A stretch of DNA of 29,700 nt from a bacterium (GTDB lineage: Bacteria > Verrucomicrobiota > Verrucomicrobiia > Methylacidiphilales > Verrucolacustridaceae): the NCBI GenBank assembly GCA_009921985.1, contig RFWS01000003.1, positions 1-29,700 of the forward strand, in the 5' to 3' direction. The position numbers and the translations under genes were made by a program. The notes under the pieces were generated by a model. That model was not told where the DNA came from, did not search any database, and was given only the letters and a program-made list of their open reading frames with translations. How positions within the stretch are numbered: position 1 is the stretch's first letter; every line of letters starts with the position of its first letter. Positions 1 through 7,775 of the stretch are shown piece by piece.

Positions 1-1
1 C

Positions 2-844
2 GGAAAGGGTTTCTATTCCCGGCTGGCCTACACGCTGGAGTGCCGTCGGCTGGGGATCGGAATTCTTCCTCCCGATGTCTCCCGCTCGGACTCCCATGTT
101 TTTCTTACCGAACCGGACGGGATCCGTGTTCCCCTGGCCGTGATCCGGGACACGGGCGACGCCCTGCCGCGCCGCATTGTCCGGGAACGGATTCTCCGGC
201 CGTTCGATTCCCTCATCGACTTTCTGGAAAGGGTCCGACCGGATGCGGAGGCGATGGGTTCTCTGCTCCGCTCCGGGGCTCTGGACGGGTTTCAACCCAC
301 AAGAACGCGGCTGTTTTGGGACTGGCGCCGCCACGGGGCTTTCCGCGGAAGGAGCCGGGAGGAGTTTCCGATATTTTTCTCGCCGGACAGGAACCTGCCC
401 GGGCAGCTCGAGGAACCGGGGCGAATCCAAAAACTGAAGGACGAGATGGAACTCCTCGGCTTCACCGCCTCCGGCCATCCGCTCGACCTGTATCCGGAAA
501 TCCACTGGGAGCGCTATGTCCCCATCGCGGAACTGGAACGTCATCCGGGACGTTGGGTGCGCACCTGCGGCCTGATCGTGGCCGAGCGGGCCCATCGACA
601 GTCCGACGGTCGGTTGATGAAGTTTCTCACCCTCGCCGACCGGACCGGGATGGTGGAGACGGAACTGTTTGCCGATGCCTACCGTCGCTGGGGCGCGGTG
701 ACGGCCCAACACCCCGTGGTGGCCGTTGCCGGTCGCGTCGACCCCTTCGCCAACGGGAATGGATTCACGCTGCGGGTGGAAACGCTCGAAAAGCCGCATC
801 TTCATGCTTCCGGCCCATATCGGGCGACCCCTGGCCGAAGGTAA
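2..844 (+). CDS. dnaE: DNA polymerase III alpha subunit (DnaE-type), C-terminal part
   Basis: The window opens inside this gene; 280 C-terminal residues are visible and the 5' part lies outside. The first visible residues (YTLECRRLGI, then LPPDV) match the helix-hairpin-helix/finger end of bacterial replicative or error-prone C-family polymerases, where ARR-G-VLPPD is a hallmark. The last third (from about WVRTCGLI to FTLRVETLE) is the OB-fold (tRNA_anti-like) module that binds single-stranded DNA. The protein ends soon after the OB fold, so the extra C-terminal tau-binding region of E. coli DnaE is not evident. That fits the shorter DnaE2/DnaE3-like class, which polymerises DNA and is often used in lesion bypass. 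The class cannot be settled without the catalytic palm, and no imuA/imuB neighbour is visible. The reading frame is open from base 2. Confidence 0.85.
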   Translation, partial: GKGFYSRLAYTLECRRLGIGILPPDVSRSDSHVFLTEPDGIRVPLAVIRDTGDALPRRIVRERILRPFDSLIDFLERVRPDAEAMGSLLRSGALDGFQPTRTRLFWDWRRHGAFRGRSREEFPIFFSPDRNLPGQLEEPGRIQKLKDEMELLGFTASGHPLDLYPEIHWERYVPIAELERHPGRWVRTCGLIVAERAHRQSDGRLMKFLTLADRTGMVETELFADAYRRWGAVTAQHPVVAVAGRVDPFANGNGFTLRVETLEKPHLHASGPYRATPGRR

Positions 845-877
845 TTAGTGGTTGGTTCCCATAACCTATTCCCCATC

Positions 878-893
878 ACCCATAGCCATGGGT
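878..893. terminator. Short hairpin between the convergent dnaE and small membrane-protein genes
   Basis: ACCCAT (878-883) and ATGGGT (888-893) form a perfect 6-bp stem with a 4-base loop. It sits about 35 bases after the dnaE stop and 15 bases after the stop of the minus-strand gene ending at 908. No T-run follows on either strand, so it is at best a weak or factor-assisted bidirectional terminator. The rest of the 845-907 spacer holds only a small direct repeat (ATCTA twice, separated by GT). Confidence 0.25.
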
Positions 894-907
894 ATCTAGT
901 ATCTAAT

Positions 908-1243
908 TCACGTTCTGCCCTTCAAAACCGATCTTCCATACCTCACCCCGGAAACCCAACTTCCCACCACCACGATCGCGCTGATCAAAAGTGTTCCCGC
1001 ATGTATGCCCAGAGCGTGGAAAATTTTTAGGCCTCCCGTCATCTCCCCGGCGACGAGAAAGAGGGTTTTACAAAACCAGAGCGTGCCCCCCACCGCCACC
1101 GTCATTTCCAACAAGCCACGGAGGTAAGCGCCATGGCGAAAGGTCCCCAGCCCGGGCAAAACGGTAGCGTTCAGACCAAGACAGTTCCGAGCCTTCTCGG
1201 TGTCAGCGAGAATCGGCGGTTCCGGGGCGGAAGATTTGGTCAT
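908..1243 (-). CDS. Small membrane protein
   Basis: A 111-residue protein with a short polar N-terminus, an LPGLGTF-HGAYLRG segment typical of small bacterial inner-membrane proteins of unknown role, and two hydrophobic stretches (about residues 47-67 and 80-102) that should span the membrane. The ATG at 1243 lies inside the end of the upstream GYF_2 gene (41-base overlap), which suggests translational coupling and a shared transcript. No Shine-Dalgarno sequence precedes the start. I do not recognise a named family. The hydrophobic pattern and the coupling support it being a real gene. Confidence 0.6.
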   Translation of the reverse strand: MTKSSAPEPPILADTEKARNCLGLNATVLPGLGTFRHGAYLRGLLEMTVAVGGTLWFCKTLFLVAGEMTGGLKIFHALGIHAGTLLISAIVVVGSWVSGVRYGRSVLKGRT

Positions 1244-2132
1244 AAGCGGCCATCGTGGCCAGTAATGTAAGCGGAATGGTGATAAAAAGACCGATCACCA
1301 GACAAAGAACCCCGAGCAGATTGAGCGCCGTTAGCGTCATTAGGAGGAGAAAATAGCGGAGGAGATTGGCCCTGACCCCATGCCAGCTGGTCTTCAGCGC
1401 CTCCCAGAAATCCATCGAGCTGCAGGCCGCCAAAGGAACCGCCAAGGACCATAACAAGAGCAGGTATAACATCGCCAAGGAACCACCCAAGAGCGGCAAA
1501 GCCATGGCCGCAGCCAGTCCCGGCCGCTCCATGAGTTTGGCGGGAGAAATGGTGTCCAGACCGGCCGCCAGAGCGGCCGCCGGAATCAGTCCAAGAAGAA
1601 GAGGGCCAAACGCGAGCAGGTTGGAAACCGTGGTGGCCAGGAAGCAGGGCAGAAATCTTTCCCGGATGGTGCCAGTAATGTCGCTCGCCCCCGTAGCCGA
1701 ACCCCGCAACGCCTGCCGACAAAAGTAATACAGCCCCCCGAGGATGGGGCCATTCAGCAGAAAAGCCAGGATCAGGCCGGCCACCGGGATATTATTCATC
1801 AGGAACTGGGCTAGAAACGTCAGCACCACCACACCAGAGATCCGCCAAGGATCTTGCCGATAGGTATGCCAAGCCGCCAAGAGGCACGCCTGCACTCCCA
1901 AGCCGCTTTGGATGACGAAATGCCGCGGGCCCGCCAACCGTCCGAGGGTAGGAGGCAGAGGGGCCGTTTTCGGGAAAAAGTCATGCAAGGTTCCCAACTC
2001 CCTCCACTCGGTTTCCCCTTCCCTCCTAACCTTTGTCTTGGCATCGGCACGGCCTTCTCGAATCCACCGCTCAATTTCGGACGGCGAAACCGGGCCGTAG
2101 GTTTTTCCATCACCGCCCACGATCGAATACAT
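1203..2132 (-). CDS. GYF_2 (DUF4339) domain membrane protein
   Basis: A 309-residue protein. Residues 1-50 form a GYF_2/DUF4339 domain: it starts MYSIVGGDGK, has YGPVS at about 12-16, W23 with EGR at about 26-28, and EW at 42-43. This small module is common in PVC bacteria and is thought to bind peptides. From about residue 90 the protein is a multi-spanning membrane domain of five or six hydrophobic segments resembling DUF4013-type proteins. The domain combination suggests an envelope protein that recruits cytosolic partners, but no substrate can be named. It is divergent from the secreted-protein gene starting at 2246, leaving a 113-base intergenic region for both promoters. It is coupled to the small membrane protein downstream. 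Confidence 0.8.
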   Translation of the reverse strand: MYSIVGGDGKTYGPVSPSEIERWIREGRADAKTKVRREGETEWRELGTLHDFFPKTAPLPPTLGRLAGPRHFVIQSGLGVQACLLAAWHTYRQDPWRISGVVVLTFLAQFLMNNIPVAGLILAFLLNGPILGGLYYFCRQALRGSATGASDITGTIRERFLPCFLATTVSNLLAFGPLLLGLIPAAALAAGLDTISPAKLMERPGLAAAMALPLLGGSLAMLYLLLLWSLAVPLAACSSMDFWEALKTSWHGVRANLLRYFLLLMTLTALNLLGVLCLVIGLFITIPLTLLATMAAYDQIFRPGTADSR

Positions 2133-2245
2133 CCGGATATCTTCGGAGACCTTGGGGCCGCCTCAAGCTTGTTTTATTCCCAACTTATCCTTTGGCCCCC
2201 GCAAGAACCGTTGGCGGAAAGGAATCGGAGGGTCATAAAAACCCC

Positions 2246-3034
2246 ATGCGTGTTGCCTGTGGGGTGCTATTGATCGGCTTGGCCCTTTCGGCTACTGCCC
2301 AGGAATCCCAGCCACTGGAAACCCCTTATACGCCGTTTGATTTTGACAATAATCACCGAACCGCTTTTCAGACACGCCAAAACCATGCGAGCTGGGCCAG
2401 CAAAGACAATGACCTTCAGAGGGGCCTGATTACCGGAGAACGTCAAAAAAAACAGGACGCAGGGGCTCGGGCGGCTGCCTTGTTTCCGGATCCGGAAGAG
2501 ACCCGTGAGCCCCAGACATCTTCAGGCTACATTCCCACAAAAAAACAGCTAACGGATGAGATCACGGTTCAAAAATACGGCGAAACCACCAAAGGGCAGG
2601 TGGATCTTCTTTCCCGGGCGCGCGTGGCCAAGGATGCTGGCTTGGAATCATTCTCGGATTCGGACTGCATGGTTTATGGGGCGCGTCTTAAAGAGCAACA
2701 GGCTCAGTCCGCTTCCGGGGAGGGACTGCTCCGCCCCATGCCCACTTTGGTGAATTCAAAAACCGATGGGCCTCCCCATATGTATGCCGTCTCCCAAGCG
2801 GGCGTCGGCGCAAGGAAATCACCCCGGGACGGGCAAAACTCATTTGACGACCTCATTCGTTTTTTTCATTTGGACCAATCGATTACCAAGGGAACAGATC
2901 CTCTCCCCTCACCCGCTCCCCGTTTGACTTCTGTGGAAAAAACTCCGGAACCGTCGCCTTCCGTTGAAACCGTCTCTCCGGCAAATACCTCTGAGGAAAA
3001 TTCAGAAACAAAGCCCGATCCAACGAAGCCATGA
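2246..3034 (+). CDS. Secreted protein of unknown function
   Basis: A 262-residue product. I chose the ATG at 2246 because it starts a clean signal peptide (basic R2, hydrophobic core GVLLIGLAL, then SATA before QES as a likely type I cleavage site). The open frame runs further upstream, but that part reads as a shadow of the divergent gene's control region. A GGAGGG element (2227-2232) lies 13 bases before the start, a rather long spacing. The mature part is polar with no membrane span, has a conserved-looking central section (about residues 90-170) and ends in a Pro/Ser/Thr/Glu-rich tail (about 215-262) that is probably disordered. I recognise no family. It is followed 48 bases later by the MFS transporter on the same strand. 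Confidence 0.6.
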   Translation: MRVACGVLLIGLALSATAQESQPLETPYTPFDFDNNHRTAFQTRQNHASWASKDNDLQRGLITGERQKKQDAGARAAALFPDPEETREPQTSSGYIPTKKQLTDEITVQKYGETTKGQVDLLSRARVAKDAGLESFSDSDCMVYGARLKEQQAQSASGEGLLRPMPTLVNSKTDGPPHMYAVSQAGVGARKSPRDGQNSFDDLIRFFHLDQSITKGTDPLPSPAPRLTSVEKTPEPSPSVETVSPANTSEENSETKPDPTKP

Positions 3035-3082
3035 CCGAAAAACCGCCTTGGTTGGCGGGCTGTTGCGGCAATAGTTGAAGTC

Positions 3083-4423
3083 ATGAACAAACCCCGCCTT
3101 TCCTTTTGGCAGATCTGGAACATGTCGTTTGGATTCCTGGGAATCCAGTTTGGTTGGGGCCTTCAGATGGCCAATATGTCGGCGATCTACAAGTACCTCG
3201 GCGCGGCTGATCATGAGATCGCCTGGCTTTGGATCGCCGCCCCCCTGACGGGACTATTGATTCAGCCGGTCGTCGGTCAAATGAGCGATCGCTGCTGGAC
3301 CGGGTTAGGACGGCGGCGGCCTTTCATTCTGGTGGGTGCCGTGCTGGCTTCGCTGGCCCTCGTGCTCATGCCCAACTCCCCCACCCTCTGGATGGCTGCC
3401 GGTCTGCTTTGGGTTCTCGACGGGTCCATCAATGCCAGCATGCAACCTTTCCGCGCCCTGGTGGCAGACACCACCCCGGAGGACCAAAACTCCCAGGGAT
3501 TTGCCATGCAAAGTCTGTTCATCGGACTGGGAGGAACGGTTTCCTCCGCGTTACCTTGGATGATGACCAACTGGTTCGGGGTGCCTGTGGAGGAAGCCGG
3601 GGGCGGTCATATTCCCGCCTCGGTGAAACTTTCCTTTTATATCGGTGCCGTCGCCTTTTTTACCGCCGTACTCTACACGGTGCTCACCACCCGGGAATAC
3701 CCCCCCTCGGACAAGGAGTTGGCCGAGATTCAGGCCCGGAAATTCGACTGGTCGCTCGGGCTGGGGGAAATTGCCGGCTTGGTCATGCGTATCCCGCGCC
3801 GGATGTGGGAGCTGGGCGTGGTTCAATTTTTTACCTGGATCGGTCTCTTCTGCATGTGGATTTATTTCTCCCCGGCGGTGGCAAAACGTCTGTATCAGGC
3901 CACCCCAAATTCTCCCGAGTTTGCCATGGCGGTGGAATGGGCCGGGTTCTGCTTTGCCGTCTACAATGCTGTCTGCTTTGTATTTTCTTTTGTGCTGATC
4001 CAGCTGACCAAGCGCTTCAGCGCCAAACCCGTCCATGCGTTTTGCCTTTTGGCCGGGGCCGTCGGTCTAGCGTCGGTTCTTTTCGCCAACGACAAAGATA
4101 TCCTTCTTCTTTCCATGGTCGGCGTCGGAATCGCCTGGGCCAGTATCCTGTCCATGCCCTACGCGATGGTCAGCACCGCCCTGCCCAAAGAAAATATGGG
4201 TGCCTATATGGGCATTTTTAACCTTTTTATCGTCATCCCGCAGGTCGTCGCCACGCTGGCACTCGGCCCGGCCATGCAATTTTTCCTCGCCGACGATCCG
4301 GTCCGGGCTGTCGCCGCGGGCGGGGTTGCGTTCGGCATCGCTGCCGTGCTCACTCTGCTTGTGGTAAGTTACCAGGCACCCAAGGGCGGTCTCGCTACTG
4401 TTTCTAGCGGCGGTGGGCACTAA
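3083..4423 (+). CDS. MFS transporter, sucrose/SLC45-like (GPH-type) sugar permease
   Basis: A 446-residue, roughly 12-span permease. The loop between spans 2 and 3 carries D69-R70 and the GLGRRRP motif (74-80), the RxGRR signature of proton-coupled sucrose/SLC45 and GPH-type disaccharide carriers. MQPFRALVADTTP in span 4 also fits that group, where it lines the transport path. It should import a sugar or glycoside with protons across the inner membrane. The substrate cannot be read from the sequence and no glycoside hydrolase is adjacent. The ATG at 3083 gives a proper cytosolic N-terminus. The C-terminus overlaps the earliest possible (GTG) start of the following pseudouridine synthase by 11 bases, which suggests one transcript. 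Confidence 0.85.
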   Translation: MNKPRLSFWQIWNMSFGFLGIQFGWGLQMANMSAIYKYLGAADHEIAWLWIAAPLTGLLIQPVVGQMSDRCWTGLGRRRPFILVGAVLASLALVLMPNSPTLWMAAGLLWVLDGSINASMQPFRALVADTTPEDQNSQGFAMQSLFIGLGGTVSSALPWMMTNWFGVPVEEAGGGHIPASVKLSFYIGAVAFFTAVLYTVLTTREYPPSDKELAEIQARKFDWSLGLGEIAGLVMRIPRRMWELGVVQFFTWIGLFCMWIYFSPAVAKRLYQATPNSPEFAMAVEWAGFCFAVYNAVCFVFSFVLIQLTKRFSAKPVHAFCLLAGAVGLASVLFANDKDILLLSMVGVGIAWASILSMPYAMVSTALPKENMGAYMGIFNLFIVIPQVVATLALGPAMQFFLADDPVRAVAAGGVAFGIAAVLTLLVVSYQAPKGGLATVSSGGGH

Positions 4424-4451
4424 ACCCGCCATTCGGGCAATCTCAACCGGC

Positions 4452-5336
4452 ATGGGCGGTTCTTCTCGCCCTTTTACGGTCACCCGTCCTGGGCCTCTGT
4501 TGGCCTCCCTTTTCCTTATCTGGCCCGATGAGAAGAAAAAACAGATTCGCACCTGGCTTAAATTCCAGGCCATCACCGTTAACGGTCGCCCGGTCAGCCA
4601 GTTCGACCATCCCCTCCAGATGGGCGACACCGTGGCCGTGCGCACCGACCGCTTTGCCGCCCCCAAAACCCGTCTCGCTTCCGGCCTTAAAATCTATTTT
4701 GAGGACGCCCATCTTTTAGCAGTGGAGAAGCCGGAAGGCCTGCTCAGCATCTCCAGCCCTGCGGAGCCGGAAAAAACCGCCTATTTCCAGCTGACGGAGT
4801 ATCTTCGGCACAAACATCCCCGATCCCGCGAACGGGTCTGGATCGTCCATCGGCTTGACCGCGAGACCTCCGGGCTGATGGTCTTTGCCAAGACGGCCCT
4901 CGCCAAGGAGGTGCTGCAATCCCATTGGGACAAATTTGAGAAGAAATACGAAGCCGTCGTGGAAGGTGGGATGCCCAAGGAGTCCGGTCTGCTCGAGTCC
5001 GATTTGGATGAATCCAACCCACACCACGTTGCTGTCCGACCCAAATCCTCACGGACCCGGCACGCCGTCACCCGCTATCGAGTCCTGAAATCAACGAACC
5101 AACGATCCCTCGTGGAACTCACCTTGGAAACCGGGCGCCGGCACCAGATACGCGTCCAGCTCGCCCACGCCGGCTGCCCGGTGGTGGGCGATGAAAAATA
5201 CGGGGCCAAGACGAATCCTGCCCGCCGCCTCGCCCTCCACGCCTGTTTTCTTCGCTTCCGCCACCCCGTCACGGGCGAAGAGCTTCGCTTCACCTCTCCC
5301 TTGCCGAAACCGCTTGCCCGCCTCGTTAAGATTTAA
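4452..5336 (+). CDS. RluA-family pseudouridine synthase
   Basis: A 294-residue RNA-modifying enzyme that isomerises specific uridines to pseudouridine in rRNA or tRNA. Residues 5-65 look like an S4-type RNA-binding domain (WLKFQAITVNG with later GD). Residues 80-290 are the catalytic PseudoU_synth_2 domain, with HRLDRETSGL at 133-142 and the catalytic aspartate at D136. The GRRHQIRVQLAH and GDEKYGA motifs follow, as in RluA/RluC/RluD enzymes. I prefer the ATG at 4452. A GTG at 4413 would add 13 residues and overlap the transporter gene. Neither has a clear Shine-Dalgarno sequence. The target uridine is unknown, so no specific rlu symbol is given. The stop overlaps the convergent NtrC-type gene in the four bases TTAA. 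Confidence 0.9.
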   Translation: MGGSSRPFTVTRPGPLLASLFLIWPDEKKKQIRTWLKFQAITVNGRPVSQFDHPLQMGDTVAVRTDRFAAPKTRLASGLKIYFEDAHLLAVEKPEGLLSISSPAEPEKTAYFQLTEYLRHKHPRSRERVWIVHRLDRETSGLMVFAKTALAKEVLQSHWDKFEKKYEAVVEGGMPKESGLLESDLDESNPHHVAVRPKSSRTRHAVTRYRVLKSTNQRSLVELTLETGRRHQIRVQLAHAGCPVVGDEKYGAKTNPARRLALHACFLRFRHPVTGEELRFTSPLPKPLARLVKI

Positions 5337-6748
5337 TCCTGCCCGGCAAGTCCATGCCGCTGAATCCGCGAACGCAGGGCCCCCCGGCTGACGCCAAGGA
5401 TTTCGGCAGCCTTCTTGACGTTGCCACCGGACTCCTGCAGGGCCTTCTCCACCAGCTGCCTCTCGGCCGCCCCCAGCAAATCCAAGCCCTTGGCGGAAGC
5501 CTTCAGCGAACTCCACCAATCCCCTGTCGATAGGGAATCCGGCGTGGATCCACCAATCTCCGCCGAAAGGTCGCCCGGCTCGATGGTGTCCGCCGTGGCG
5601 CAGACTACCGCCCTTTGCACCGCATTTTCCAATTCCCGCACATTTCCGGGCCACCGATGGGATTGTAGGGCTCGCTTGGCGTTGCCGGAAATTTTCAGAC
5701 GCTTCCCTTTGCCGTCTCGCTGCAGGAAGTATTCTGCCAACGGCAGGATATCCTCCGCCCTCTCCCGCAGCGGCGGCAACTGGATCATCACGACATTCAG
5801 CCGGTAGAAAAGATCTTCCCGGAAAGTCTTTTCCCTCACCATCGCGGCCAGGTCCTTGTTGGTGGCGGCGATCACCCGCACCCGCGTCCGCAACGTCTGA
5901 TCCCCGCCCAGTCGCTGAAACTCCCCGTTTTGCAGAATCCGCAGCAACTTGGCCTGTAGGGCCAGCGGCATGTCCCCGATCTCATCGAGAAAGATGGTTC
6001 CGCCGTCTGCCCGCTCGAACTTCCCGATTCTTTGGGTGAGTGCCCCCGTGAAGGCACCCCGCTCATGCCCGAAGAGCTCGCTCTCCAGCAAGGTGTCAGG
6101 AATCGCGGCACAGTTGATGGCCACATAGGGCCGCGCCGCCCGTGGACTGTTGGCGTAAATCGCCCGGGCGATCAGCTCCTTGCCGGTGCCGCTTTCCCCG
6201 ACCAACAGCACCGTGGCGTCGGAACGGGCCACCTGCCCCACCAGTTTATAAATTTTTTGCATCGAGGCGGAGGCACCGATCAGGCCGGGTACCGGTCCGG
6301 GGTCGCTCTTCGCTTTTTTTTCCGCCGGGTCCGTGGTCAACTCCTCCATGGAGGCCGCGGTTTGTAGAGCCCGCCGCAGCAGCGACAGCAGTTCGGGCAC
6401 ATCAAACGGTTTAAGCACATAGTCGAACGCCCCATATTTCATTGCCTCGATGGCGGTCTGGGCCGTGCCGTGGGCAGTCATGACGACGACCAATTGCCGC
6501 GGGTGCTCCTGGCGGATTTGCCGGAGGATTTCCAAGCCGTTTTCCTCCCTGATCCGCACATCCAGCAGGACCAAGTCCGCCGAATGTTTGCGGAGTTGTT
6601 TTAGCCCTTCCTCCCCGCTGGTGATCCCGACCACCTCCACGGGCTCCTCCGCCAACACCCGCTGGAAGGAATACGCCACGTCCTTCTCGTCATCGATGAC
6701 CAAAACCCTTTGCCGCGCGGTCGCCGCCGCCTTGCCCTTGGAACTCAT
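5333..6748 (-). CDS. NtrC-family sigma-54-dependent response regulator
   Basis: A 471-residue regulator with all three NtrC modules. The receiver domain (about 13-128) has acidic residues D19-D20-E21, phospho-acceptor D63 in LLDVR and K113. The AAA+ sigma-54 activation domain (about 154-380) has Walker A GESGTGKE at 184-191, the sigma-54-contacting GAFTGA loop at 231-236 and Walker B TIFLDE at 251-256. A Fis-type helix-turn-helix lies at about 430-468. It should activate transcription at sigma-54 promoters when phosphorylated. The start codon overlaps the stop of the DAHP synthase gene (ATGA), so the two are translationally coupled. No histidine kinase is in the window, making it an orphan regulator here. 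It is the last gene of a long minus-strand run. Confidence 0.93.
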   Translation of the reverse strand: MSSKGKAAATARQRVLVIDDEKDVAYSFQRVLAEEPVEVVGITSGEEGLKQLRKHSADLVLLDVRIREENGLEILRQIRQEHPRQLVVVMTAHGTAQTAIEAMKYGAFDYVLKPFDVPELLSLLRRALQTAASMEELTTDPAEKKAKSDPGPVPGLIGASASMQKIYKLVGQVARSDATVLLVGESGTGKELIARAIYANSPRAARPYVAINCAAIPDTLLESELFGHERGAFTGALTQRIGKFERADGGTIFLDEIGDMPLALQAKLLRILQNGEFQRLGGDQTLRTRVRVIAATNKDLAAMVREKTFREDLFYRLNVVMIQLPPLRERAEDILPLAEYFLQRDGKGKRLKISGNAKRALQSHRWPGNVRELENAVQRAVVCATADTIEPGDLSAEIGGSTPDSLSTGDWWSSLKASAKGLDLLGAAERQLVEKALQESGGNVKKAAEILGVSRGALRSRIQRHGLAGQD

Positions 6749-7764
6749 CTGGCGCGCCCCGCCGCCTTCACGAAAGGCGCAATCTCCTCGGCCAGTTTTT
6801 CGATGCCGGCCAAATCCAACTGCTGTTGACCATCGCTTTTGGCTTCCGCCGGGTTGGGATGTACTTCAACCAACAACCCGTCCGCACCGATCGCGGCCGA
6901 GGCCCGGCTGAGCGCAATCACCAAATCCGCACGTCCGGCCGCCTGGCTTGGATCGACAATCACCGGCAGGTGGCTTTCCCGTTTGGCCAGCGCCACCGCC
7001 CCGAGGTCTAAGGTGTTGCGGACCGTCGTCTCAAAGGTCCGGATGCCGCGTTCACAAAGGATCACCTGCCCGTTGCCGGAACTCATCACATACTCCGCCG
7101 CCAGCAGCCACTCCTCCACTTTCATGGATAGCCCCCTTTTAAGGAGAATGGGCCGGCCCGAGGCGGCCGCGGCCTTCAATAGGGAGAAGTTTTGTGAATT
7201 TCGTGCCCCGATCTGCAGGATATCGGCCACCGCGGCCACCTTGTCCACGTGCATCTCGGAAAGTACTTCTGTGACGATGCCCAGCCCGGTCTCTTTTTTG
7301 GCGAGCGCCAGCAGATCCAGCCCTTTTTCCCCCAACCCCTGAAATTCGTAAGGGGAAGTACGCGGCTTGAAGGCCCCGCCACGCAAAAAAGTGGCTCCGG
7401 CTTTTTTCACCGCCCGTGCGGTGGTCAAAAGCTGCTCTTCGGACTCCACCGAGCATGGTCCTGCCATCAACCGAAAGGGTTCCGTGGCCCCGATCGTTAC
7501 CCCGTGAGCCTTGACGACCGTGCCCGCTTTTCTTCCCTCTTGGGCGACCAGCTTGTAACGCCGTTGCACCGGCAGAACAGCCTCCACCTGAGGCCAGGTG
7601 GCGAGCGCTTCCAAGGAGGCATGAGCCCGCTCGTCGCCGATGGCGGCGATCACGGTTTGAATCTCCCCAAGAATGGGATGGGGCTGGTAGCCGAGTTTTT
7701 TCACCTCGGCGATGATCTGGTCAACTAGCTTTTTCTCGGTTCCCGGGCGCAGGGCGATAATCAT
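6745..7764 (-). CDS. aroF: 3-deoxy-7-phosphoheptulonate (DAHP) synthase, type I-beta
   Basis: A 339-residue enzyme for the first step of the shikimate pathway: phosphoenolpyruvate plus erythrose-4-phosphate gives DAHP. Residues 1 to about 68 form the ferredoxin-like regulatory domain found in Thermotoga-type I-beta synthases. The TIM barrel starts near F97 with LMAGPCSVE, and C104 is the metal ligand. It continues with FLRGGAFKPRTSPY, GARNSQN, LLKRG, CERG and VDPSQAAGR. The N-terminal domain usually confers feedback control by an aromatic amino acid. The start ATG at 7764 lies 11 bases after the stop of the glycosyltransferase gene. The end overlaps the NtrC-type regulator by four bases. I cannot see which amino acid would inhibit it. 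Confidence 0.93.
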   Translation of the reverse strand: MIIALRPGTEKKLVDQIIAEVKKLGYQPHPILGEIQTVIAAIGDERAHASLEALATWPQVEAVLPVQRRYKLVAQEGRKAGTVVKAHGVTIGATEPFRLMAGPCSVESEEQLLTTARAVKKAGATFLRGGAFKPRTSPYEFQGLGEKGLDLLALAKKETGLGIVTEVLSEMHVDKVAAVADILQIGARNSQNFSLLKAAAASGRPILLKRGLSMKVEEWLLAAEYVMSSGNGQVILCERGIRTFETTVRNTLDLGAVALAKRESHLPVIVDPSQAAGRADLVIALSRASAAIGADGLLVEVHPNPAEAKSDGQQQLDLAGIEKLAEEIAPFVKAAGRAR

Positions 7765-7775
7765 TCGGTCACACC

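Noticed and set aside
3043..3058. Terminator-like hairpin CCGCC-loop-GGCGG flanked by five As
   Set aside because: The T-run lies on the minus strand, where no gene ends here. On the plus strand no T-run follows, so it does not terminate the secreted-protein gene in the usual way.
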